DNA from: Halichondria panicea
Lineage: Eukaryota; Porifera; Demospongiae; Suberitida; Halichondriidae
Direction: 5' to 3'
DNA: 64,000 bases
NCBI RefSeq assembly: GCF_963675165.1
Contig: NC_087379.1
Location: 5,411,442-5,475,441 of the forward strand
Part shown: piece by piece, positions 46,539 through 58,500 of the stretch
How the letters are laid out: each line of letters opens with the position of its first letter
Numbering within the stretch: position 1 is the first letter of the stretch
Notes under the pieces: model-generated
What the model saw: only the letters and a program-made list of their open reading frames with translations
Databases searched by the model: none
Told to the model about the DNA's origin: nothing
Translations under genes and position numbers: made by a program

Positions 46539-49500
46539 GTAAGCTAGTGTATGGGTATGTAGAGCTGAAGCTGTGAAATGTTTTTGCTAGCTGCACTGTG
46601 TCATGCTATTTATATATAAATTAGGCCACTCCAAGTGATACTACTCCGGTTTCTGATCCACCGCCTGCATCAGATTTATTCTTAGATTATCTGCTACGCA
46701 TGCGCAGAATGGTCCAAATAGTATGTTTGTTTGTTTACCACTGTTGTGGCTAACGAGAGTCTGTAATAGGGTCAAAACCTTTCGAGACAGACCCCCCCGG
46801 GACGTCCGGCTTTACATACCATGATATCTGTCAGGATGCGATGGTGAACACCTACTCATTATTCATAGTCGACTCCTTAGAAATATGATAGAACTCGAAC
46901 TCGCAACCTTCTAATCACTTGGCCACCCAGTGTATAAGGTGAACTGCAAATATTAAACAAATAAATGACATAATGGCAAAAACCGCCCACCCGCATGCAA
47001 TTAGAAAAACTTCGGGACCAGAAACCAGAGTATCACTTGGAGTGGCCTTATATGCACTTAAACTGTCCCTTGATTCCTAGCTTTACTTAGCCTCAGTCCC
47101 GGGCCGAATAGAACAAAGTTGCTTGTATCTGGGCGTGGTTAGGAACCGAAAACAAAAGTATAGTACCGTAATTTTGCTCCGTAAAATCTAGCCATAGATT
47201 ATCTAGCTCTAGCTAGCTACGAATCCCTATATGTGTTGTACACAATATAGCGCCGCGGTTTGCAATAACGGTTTACGTGACAGGTACTCTCGCTCTAGAC
47301 ATTGCAAATGCAAAAAACTCTGAAAACCGCTGCATGAGCTAGCTTGCTGAATGGATTAGAATCTGTGTTATGTACTTTCGTAAGTGGGTGGATGATGTCA
47401 GATGCAACCACTCTGTTAAATTAATAATGCCCCTACCTTAACTAATTATGGTATATCGCACAGATGTGTTGTCAAAGTTACTATGCTCTCACTTTCATGT
47501 AGTATTGGCGTACTCCACTCTGGCAGGCAGCCAGTAGAGGTCACACTGACTGTGTTCGAAAGCTGCTCTCATCTGGAGCCGTAGTGGACCTAGCTGACAA
47601 GGTGAGTTTACCTGATAGCAAGAGACCATAATAAAAGAGAACGAAGCGTTTCTTACATTAGATGTATTTCGGAAAGTAACGTAACATCCTGCTTTGTAAC
47701 TGACCGTGCAATTCGAGCGCTGGAGCCGCCACTTGCCTCGAGGCAGCAGCAATTTTATTGCCAAAATTTCATTATGGATCACGCGTTTCAGACAGGAAGT
47801 CATATTACTTTTTCGAATACATCTAATGCAAGGTAATACTTCAATCTTTTATTTGGGAGACTCTTGCTGATCAAATGCTGAATCAATTTGTCTATAATAA
47901 TATAGGCAGCATGTTCGTAACCATCACGCTAGTGATGGTTGTGAGTGGTCCCTATGAGATCTCTAAGGCACAATCAGAGGAGGTTAATTAAGGTCACTAA
48001 TTGAATTTCTCCAAACCTCTTTTACAGACTACATCAAGCCTAGGTTTTAGTGCCTGTAAACTTAAAACGTTATTTTGCAGGGGGGGAGGGGTCAAATTTT
48101 ATTTTCAAAAGTTGCTGTATGCTCTCACTCTTGTCAGGAGCCCATAAATAAGAGAAGGAGCGGCTGACTACGGGGATCACGTTTCGTAAGTGGTTATGAC
48201 CGCATTTCCATATATGCAGAGTCACTAAGTGGTTGAATCCCTACACGTGTTGTATGCAATACAGGGATGCGGTTTGCAAGCACTTAGTCGCTTCCATAAA
48301 AGGAGTGCGGTTTCACTTTCAATTACGAAACGTGATTCCTGAGTATACGTGCCGCTCCTTCTCTTATTTATGGGCTCCTGCTCTTGTAGAATGGGGACAC
48401 TCCACTCTGGATGGCAGCCTACCAAGGTCATACTGACTGCGTTAGAGAGCTGCTCTTGTATGGAGCTGTGGTGGACCTAGCTGATGAGGTGAATATCTGA
48501 TACACTAAACTGATGTGTCTATAGGTACCATATTCGTGACCATCACATCATTTAGTAGCAGTGGTTTTGGTAAGTATTTGCATAATTATACTATGGGCAC
48601 AAAACACTATAGTAGTACTAGTACATTGTACCGTATAGCGGGTAATTTTCGGGGGACAAAATTTTCGTGGTTCAGCAATATTGAGACATTTTGTGGGTAA
48701 TATTTTCGTGGTTGGAGCTTGCACTGCAGGTAAAGGTAGGCAAGGTCGCTTCATTCGTGGGTAAAATATTCGTGGTCAGAGCTCCAACCACGAAAACCAC
48801 GAATATTTTGCCCCACGAAAATTACACGCTATACGGTATTACACTCCAAACCTTTATTGTCAAGGGCACAGACTAAGAGAGAATTTAAGCACAGACAGTA
48901 GTATAGCACAGACAGTATAGTATAGCACAGACAGAATAGTATCTAAACAAGCAGAAAGTGTATAGGCCTATATCTATCTAGATCTATATTAACTGAGAAG
49001 AAAAGAATTAGTGTACATGCATGACTGTATCTATTGTTGCCAGACTTGTGTACATGCATCTATTGTTATCTATTATATATATATATGGTATCATTGTCGT
49101 GTTTTGTGGCTTATCAGTATACCAGGACCTCTACCACTGGATTCTCTAACCATGTAGAGGCGAGCGCGCATGCGCATTACATCGACAAAGGGTGTGTCCA
49201 AAGAGATCAAGTTCACAAATGGGTACTATAGCTAGCTGCTTTAACAGATCTCTTCTGACTCTTATAGATAAAGCGCTTTAGTGCAAGGCTAACTCATGAT
49301 TATGTTGAATAGAAAGTTTGTGCGAACAAAATTAATGATGCTCTGAACGATTCTGAAGAGACTGCAACAGCTTTAAATGTAAGTCAAACTAGCCATAACT
49401 CGAGAAAGAAGTTTTAGTTTGCTAATCCACGAATCAAAATCCAAGCTGATCCACTTCACGCCTATAGAAGCTGTTAGTGTTCGTCGCATTGCAACCGTTG

Positions 49501-52500
49501 ATCAGTTATAGCTGGAATACACACATACACACAGTCAGCTTTTATCGTATCCCTCGTGCGGCTACGCCTTGAGGCATAATAAACACAGCGATTCGTTTCA
49601 AACAGCAGATCAACTGACACAAAGTTATTAAAAGAGTGAATACAGCCATTTTCAGCTCCACAAATCAGCTATAACGCTCTAGCTGAAACAATCATAACTA
49701 AAACTTACTTTACAGACCTAGTTAAAGCCAATCACAGTGGTATCACTTCAGATTTCAATCGTAGACTCTTGTGACAACAGATTCTTTGCTTGCCAGTAGC
49801 TCTTCATTTTCAGGTAGCTGCGAGACAATCCTCCTCCCAGCAAAACTCCGGATACTATCTGGAATCACTGTAATCTAGAGGCGTTTCATATCCATGTAAT
49901 TTATAGTATCTATGATTTCACAGTTTATACAACAGCATATGTGGTTGTGACGTAGGTTAGACAGAACACCTACTATGGTTTTAAGTGGAGTTGGTACTCT
50001 TCCTAATGAACTCTTGATTACATGTATAAATATCCCTGTGCATTTTACTGGCGTACCAGTCTGTTTTAATATTTATAATTATGTGCTATACTATAGCTAG
50101 CTGACGTATATGCATGACTGTTGTGCTTGTTTGGGATGTAGTTGGAAATGTACAGCAGTGAATGTCTGTATTGTTCATTCATATTGTGTTGTCACTATCT
50201 CCACTCTTGCAGGATAGGGTCACTCCACTCATGACAGCAGCCTTCCGGGGACGTGAAGATACTGTCAAGGTGCTTCTCTCTTCAGAGGCTTCAATTGACA
50301 TTACTAATAAAGTGAGCAAACACATGTTGCGTAGTTATACTTAACGAACAGCTACATAATTATGCCTCGAGGCGTAGCCGCACGAGGGATACGGTAAAGC
50401 TGACTGTGTGTCTGTGTGTCTGTGTGTCTGTGTGTCTGTTCCAGCTGTAACTGCTCAACGGTTGCAATGCGACGAAAACTAACAGCTTCTATAGGCTTCT
50501 AGCCATGTTCTCTTGGATTTTGATTCATGGATTAGCAAACTAAAGCTTCTTTTTCGAGTTATGGCTAGTTTGACTCACATTGAAGGCTGTTGCAGTCTCT
50601 TCAGAATCTTTCATAGCATCATCTGTCCGCACAAACTTTCTATTCAACATATGAGTTAGCCTTGCACTAAAGCGCTAGCTTTTTGTTAGCTACAAGACTC
50701 AGAAAATACCTGTTAAAACAGCTAGCTAGCAGTAGCCATTTGTGAAATTGATCTCTTTGGACACACCCTTTAATTATTCCTATGGATGTAATGCGCATGC
50801 GCGCTCATTCCCCAGATCCAGATCCTCCTGGCAGAATCATATTTTTCTTGAGGGCCTGGTAAGCCACAAAACACTACTATAGATAACAATATGTATGTAC
50901 ACAAGTCTTTTCTTCTTAAATATTATAATTATACACTGCATGAACTACAGATCCAATTTTCTTCTTTCTTGAGGTCCTGGTATTAAAGCCACATAATACA
51001 ACAATAGATGCATGTAATAAGTCTTTTCTTCTCAGTGACTTTATATAGATAAGCTAACTTTATGAAATGATTATGCACTTCCGCTTATAATTAATTGAAA
51101 ACAAAATCTTCTTCTTTGTTGCTTCCTAGATCCTTGAGGTCCTGGTATAAGCAGCCACAAAACACAACAATGATACCATAATTATACAATTGCAAGTCAG
51201 TTTTAGACAGATTATTTTATACACTTTTTCCTCTTCTATACTTTCTCTTCTATACTTTTGAGCGAAAGCAAATCATGGCGAGAGGCATTAGCACAGCGCC
51301 AGCTTGAACACTAGTTATATATCGTACACATATCTCTTATACACAGTACAAAGGTAGTTAATAACTGAACAGAGCTGAGCTATGATTTGTAGCCTCTTAA
51401 CCCTTTCCCGGCTTTAAATTACATAAAGTATTTCTTTAAACATCCAAATATCATGAACTATATACATTGAAATCACTTGTAATAGCGTGACCAACCCCCA
51501 CTAATTAGCGATTGTTACAAGCATTCACTATTATGTGCACAAACAACGTTGTATGAACGCACAAAATATGACTACCATAGAGCGGGTAATTTTCGGGGGG
51601 GCAAAATATTTGTGGTTCAGACATTTCGTGGATAATATTTTCGTGGTTGCAATTTGATGAAATCACATGCACCCATCCAAGAATAATAGCTAGGCATCCT
51701 CAACTGTCTATCTAATAGCAAATTTATGGCTGTCTCTTTTGAAGTCAGAGCTATGATACGAGGATATCATGAGTACCAACACATTTGGACTGTTGTGATG
51801 TGAAGGTGTGCAAGAAACTAGCAATTCTCTGCTGGTGGTAATAATGAAGTATGGAGTTGTCGTCCGGCATGCATGTTCCACGCAAAATATCGTCTATATA
51901 CTCACTGTTTCTTCGACGTGGAGGGATTATACTGTATATGCTTGATCAGACGCCACTCTTGTATAAAGGCCGCTCTCAAACAGTAGCCTCAGACTCTAGC
52001 ATCTCTGCACGTGGCAGCCATAATACTAGCAGCTTGTTGGTGCTTCACAAAGACTTTCTCGTGGCAGAAATAACTTTTAAGGACAAACTAAAGGTTGTTG
52101 AATTAGCTGGGGCTAATAAACGCCTCTCTTGAACAATGGCCTCTCTCGAATTGTAGCCTCCTCTGCCAGCAAAATGAAACATATATACACTGTAAAAACA
52201 AGTGGGTTGTTTCAACACTGACACGCGTGTCATTTGATTGTCCCTCCAAATAACATGCTACACGTGTGTCAAATTGAAGGTGTGTCGATTTGACCCACTT
52301 CTAGCGGGTCATTTTGACACGTGTTATTAATCATTCCCATTTCAATCTCATAAAACTAACAAAAATAATGACGAGTCTACACTGTTAAAAATGGGGTGTT
52401 ACGTAGCACACTAATTTTAGTAGGTAAATGTCAGTGGTGTGTTAATGAACACACTCGTGTGTTTGACGTGCTCAACAACACACTTGGAGTGTAATAGAAC

Positions 52501-55500
52501 ACACTCGGGTGACACAACAGAATGGTGTGTTACTGAACACTCTGACATCCATACAGTGGTGTAAAGTAGCACACGATATATAAGATATTAAGAAGGTCTT
52601 TTTACTTTTCAGATACCAGAATTAATATTTATGTTCCACTTAGTACAGTTAGATCACCAAGAGTGCTAAGTATGTGCAAGTGAAATAAGAGTTGAAATGC
52701 TGCAGTCCCTGCAAATGCGGGAAACAACTTGCTATCACTCTCAAAGGAAGCTTTATACTTTGCAAACCCAGAAATCCAGGTCCTAAAAGTATGGCTATAG
52801 TATATAGAAGCCTGCAATGCATGTAGAATCTCTACATGCATGCTATACTAGAGCTAAGTGGCTAAGTCCAGACCTTCTGTGTGCGCATGCGCATTGAGGC
52901 TAGAAGCACATGTAGTGTGCTTTAATTAAAATCAACAAAAAGAAGAACTGGAGAAGAACTCAATTTAGCTCTGTACTAACTGCACTGAGTATTTAGCTTT
53001 CCTGAAGAATATACACTACTGCAGCACTTCATGGAGCTTCCAAAGGCCATTCATGTGGTAAGCTGGTGAAATACTATGTGTGATATGATCATATAAATAA
53101 TATATAGCCTTTCTCACAACTCAGCCCAGAACTTGACCTCATTCTTGACTTGAGCACTGTTTGGGTATAGAAGTGACTATTCTCTGGGACATACTAACTG
53201 CTATAAATGTGCAGAAAAGTATCCAGGTACGTGGAGTAATAGATATGCTTACCAGACATAATTGTATTTATTATTTAGGACTGATAAGATGAGATACAAG
53301 ATGACTTCAATCAAAATGTGCTACTGCTGCTGTGCGCTCTTTCGTCAAAAAGGAAACATGTGATGTGCTGTCATTAACAGTAATGTGTTATGTAATAATC
53401 CGTATAACATTTAAATAGTCGTTCGTTGTATAATTATAGTCGTTCGTTGTATATATGTTTTTGATTTGTGTTGAATGACTTGTACATTTCGTTGAAATTG
53501 CAACAGCACCAAGCTAGAAGTAATCTTACCGTCCTGAAAATAACCAAGTTACGAGCACTGTATGCATGTGCTAGACAAACATTATTAGTGTGCTTGAAGG
53601 CACTGTATGCATGTGCTGGACAACACTTTACCATTATTAGTGTGCTTAAAGGCACCTATGCATGTGCTAGATAACACACTTGCCAATGTGTTCAGCAACA
53701 CACAACAGCTTGTGTGTTACAAAACACCTTTAGGGGTGTCAAATTTAAAGTGTCATACCAACATGCCAAAAGTGTGTTCCAGAACACATCATTTTTAACA
53801 GTGTATATAGCGCTATAGCATAATTATAGTAACTGAAAATGAAACAAAAGTGTTCAGAAGTGTTTGCAAAACTTGCATGCATGTATCCAGTTAATTATGA
53901 GTCTTTACAGTCCTTTGAACTTGTACTTCATAGCTAAAATAATGGTGAAAAATATTATAAGTTGTGAACGCATTGTATGAAATTACATACCTATTTCGGA
54001 CCGGTATTAAGATTCAGACAGCTAGTTCACTTGGAGTGGTTAGGAAGGCCTACCTGCAAAAGAATAATTATGCTGATGAGCTACAATAATAGTACTCAAA
54101 TTTGTGTAAATGCCTTGACAACGGCTAGAAAAAAGAATCAGACCGCAAAAATTAATGTTAGAGCAGTTTGAGGATAGTTAAGAGGGCCTACACACATAAA
54201 TGAAAAGTTTCAATTTAGCATGCAAACGCGTGTCAAACTGCTTTCCCAAAAATTAACACACTAACACGGGTGTCAAATTAATATATGTCATTTTTACTGT
54301 GTCAAAACCGGCACATGTGCTAAATTCTACTGTGCTGAAACATCTGTGCTGAAACATCTGTGCTGATTGTATTGTGCTAAATTAATGTCAAACATTAAAA
54401 ACAATAATACATCAATTCAGTATTAATATTGTATCTAAACAAACGATAAGGATATAAAAAAGTGAAAGGTTTCTTTTAACATAGTTAAACATAGCAAGTC
54501 TGCACTCAGATCACTGCAATTGCAAGATACTGCCTTTGACTTCTCAGCATCACCTGCATGCGCGAAGTAGAAAAATATGTCACATAAAAGCCGGTAGAAT
54601 TATAACCAAGTATAAGAATAATTAAGTGCATATAGATTAGGTACATAACATCAGTCATAGCATGAACAAAGTATGCATTGCGATGAAACTTATAATTATT
54701 ATGGGGCGAAATAAGAAAAGTATTTGTTGTGATCCATGACAAATGCCAGTGCATGAAAAAGTACATGAGCCGAAAGCAAAGAATTCTAGCTACAGAAAGA
54801 GTCATATAACACAGGTAAGACCAAGAGGAAGAGTACGCAACACCAATAATCTGTACACAGGAGGCAAACTCACTATTGCATGTAACCACAGTCACTTGAG
54901 ATACAACAATAACAATAACAATGCTGATAAGGAAAAGCAATGAATAAAATTAGTGGTAATCATCTAACGTTTATTTATCCATTAATTTTAAGATTTTACA
55001 GTTTATACAACAGCATGTGGTTGTGACGTAGGTTAGACAGAATGCTTACTACGGTTAGTGGAGTTGCGTACTCTTCCTAATGAACTCTTAGTAAGACATT
55101 ATAGTCGTTTTACGCACTATTTAAGTTTGCGAGACTATGATAATGCAAATGAGTTCTTGTTGTGCTATTATAGAGCAGCATCAATATTCGGGCCCATCAA
55201 TTATCTCGTACAGAGAGCAGATTGAGAAGTTGTCTTCCACTGACAATACTCGTTGTAAGGGCTAAACAACAAATATAATCCACTACAAGCCTTCCCTTAA
55301 TTGTCAGAAAAGAGCTGCATATAAAGCTTAATCCGAAACGATATAAAAGTTTAATTAAACTGCGTTGTCCTATAAATTATTATATCAATAGAACTGTTTC
55401 AAAAATCGTTTTGCGCACAAGGAAATTTGGGATTTCCGTAGCAGCAATTTTTATCAATTATGAACTTACAAAGTGGTAAATATAAAGTCCCCGTTCCGTT

Positions 55501-58500
55501 TACGTAGTACGTGCATAATATACACTGATACAGCGTAAATTAAACGCTAAAAAGGACGCTCAAGATAAGAGCTTTTTTCTGTTGTTAAAATTACTTTGGT
55601 CACCCATGCAGCTATAGTTATCATGAAATTTTGCAGCTTGCTAGCTTTGTATTATAGTGCGGTGAATGGTGCGTTATATTTCTTTGTTAGATCTATGTAG
55701 AACTATAGGCTTATAGCTAAGCAAAATTTAGCTGGATATTATGTTACTAGAGGATTGTCGCTTTGTATTCAAAAACACAGCACACCACATTTGTAAAGTG
55801 CAATGGTATTGTATCGTTCACCGAGTGTTGCTACTCTACTTAGTAGTTAGTTCTGCACTAGAACGCTAGCTGCAAGAGTGAGAAGAGAGCTGCAAGGCTC
55901 TGCTGACTTGCAGCCATTAATTTTAGCTTTAGGCATCAATCGTTTTTAACAACAATCATGGGTCGATCACTACCCACTATTTGAGTTTCCCTGCGATTGC
56001 ATGCGCAGCAAAAATAGTTATCATCAATCAATGTGTGTATAAAAGCTAGCTATTAGTAGTTTTATGTTATGTAGCTTTGGCACCTCCACCGAGGCATCAG
56101 CACCCGCGGTGCTTTCATTAGAAGAAGTAAATAACTCACTTATTGTGCTATTAAACTTGGGCAATATAGGCTTCAATTGGTCTCCACTTTGTTGAGCCCC
56201 CATTCAACCTTTTACTTGCTTGTCCTTCCTGCATAATTATTATAATTATTGTAGAGTTATTACAGGGTGTCATACAGGATTTTAAAGTAGAGGGGGGAAA
56301 TATAAGGCATTCTTTTAAAAAAAGTCAACTGCATGTTATTTCAATACCCTGGTTAGTAGCTATACAGACTACGGATACTCAGTCATACAACATTACTAAT
56401 ACCTGAATTTTAGGGGGGGAGGGGGGTTGGAGCCAGGGGGGATACTTCCCCTGTGTACTGTATGACACCCTGGTACAATTGGTACAATAATTATTATACA
56501 ATAGCTGTGCAATTAATTGTACAGATGCTCCCCTGTGTACTGTACAACACCTGGTACAATACAATAGCTGTGCAATTACATTGTACAGATGCTCCCTTGT
56601 GTATACTGTACGACACCTGGTACAATACAATAGCTGTGCAATTACATTGTACAGATGCTCCCTTGTGTACTGTACGACACCTGGTACAATACAATAGCTG
56701 TGCAATTACATTGTACAGATGCTCCCTTGTGTACTGTACGACACCTGGTACAATACAATAGCTGTGCAATTACATTGTACAGCATTGTTCAGCATGTTGA
56801 GGGAAACTTACCTAGTTCCACAGTTTTTCAAACAGCTCTCAAACCATGTCTAAACTCAACTTCTTTTCTTCTTTGCAAGAACAGCAAAAAAAAAATCTTT
56901 GTTGCTATGTAGCTGCAACTGCACATCTGTTGTACTGCATGCCCTTATTTGGTACTGAAAACAGCACACTGTGCTGAATTAGCACGTTTACCTGTTTCAG
57001 CACACCCATTACATTTAGCACAGTCTATTTAGCACATTAATCGAACATCAAAATCACAAGCCATGAAAAAGCACACCAATACAACACGTAGGCTGTGCTA
57101 TATGCCTACAAAACAGCACATGTAGTGTGCTGAATCACTGTTTAGCACACCACGGTGCTAATATAGCACACGCTCAGGGTCTAAAACAGCACACCTCTTT
57201 TCTCTGTGTACATGTAGAATAATAGCATACAAATCCAATGTGTGTATGTGTTGTGGCAAAAAATGTGGTAAAACTTGTATGTATGGTTATAGGAAATGTA
57301 CCTCAAGTTTGTGCCCTGACAGGGACCAGTATTAAGATTCAGACAGCTAGCTCACTTGGAGGGTGGTTAGGATGGCCTACCTGCAGAATAATAACTATGC
57401 TGATGACAATAATAGTACTCAAATTTGTGTAAATGCCTTGTGTAAATGTGGTAAAACCGTTGTATGTAATAAATTAAATTGATAGGAAACGTACCTCAAA
57501 TGTGTGCCCTGACAGGGACTAGTATTAAGATTCAGACAGCTAGCTCACTTGGAGGGTGGTTAGGAAGGCCTACCTGCAGAAGAATAATTATGATTGCTGA
57601 TGAGCTACAATAATAGTTATTTATTTATTAGTACTGTACTCAAATTTGTGTAAATGCCTTGACAACGGCTAGTAAAAAGAATCAGACTGCACAAATAAAT
57701 GTTTGGTTAAGAGGGCCTACATGTAGAATAATAGCATACAAATCCATGTGTGTATGTGTTGTGGCAAAAAATCTTGTATATATAGCTATAACAATAGGAA
57801 ACGTACCTTTGAGCCCCTCTGTTTCGTACACTATCACAATCAAAGGAGTCTGCCATTGTTGAGAAAGGAGAATTACTGACTCATAAGCCAAAAAAACAAG
57901 TAGAGTCTATCAATTCTGCAATAATTACATATTAATATCTTTTTAATAGAGAATATAAACCTACCACTGAAAAACTGGGTAGTTTCAGAGTTGAGGGTGG
58001 TTCCAGCAGTTCAATTCTTTGAAGTGAACAGTTGTCTCGACTGTACTGTACTATACTTGGTTGAACTAACTAGCAAGCTACCATTTAAACAGTCTCACTC
58101 GTTGCTATGTCACATTTGTTGCCAGGGACATATGAAGTATGATTTTTACAAGTGATTGTGTTATCACTTGTAACAATCGATCATGTTTATATGTAATGTG
58201 CATAAGAAACGACACATGTGTAATGGGTCGTTTTCATTCAGTGGGTTAAAACGACATACTTTTAGCTGTGATAAACTTTTCTAGAGGGTAAATAACACAC
58301 TTTAAGCAGTTTGGCACATGTGTAACACGCTACACGCGTGCTATAATGGCACATCTCTTTTTACAGTGTAGTAGCCGTGGCCTCTGATCAAGCATATAAT
58401 TATATGGTATGTATTGTACAGTTTTAAGGATAAGGCGCTATTCTGAGGATTTAGTGCAAGGTGGTCTTGAAATACCTTGTGTTCTACCTTCTAAAGCTGA

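Noticed and set aside
46887-46928. Functional tRNA gene
   Set aside because: Box A and box B are adjacent with no anticodon arm and no acceptor stem pairing.
56379-56769. Open frames with repeated LYCTRC and YNTIAVQLHCTD
   Set aside because: Products of the 64-base minisatellite.
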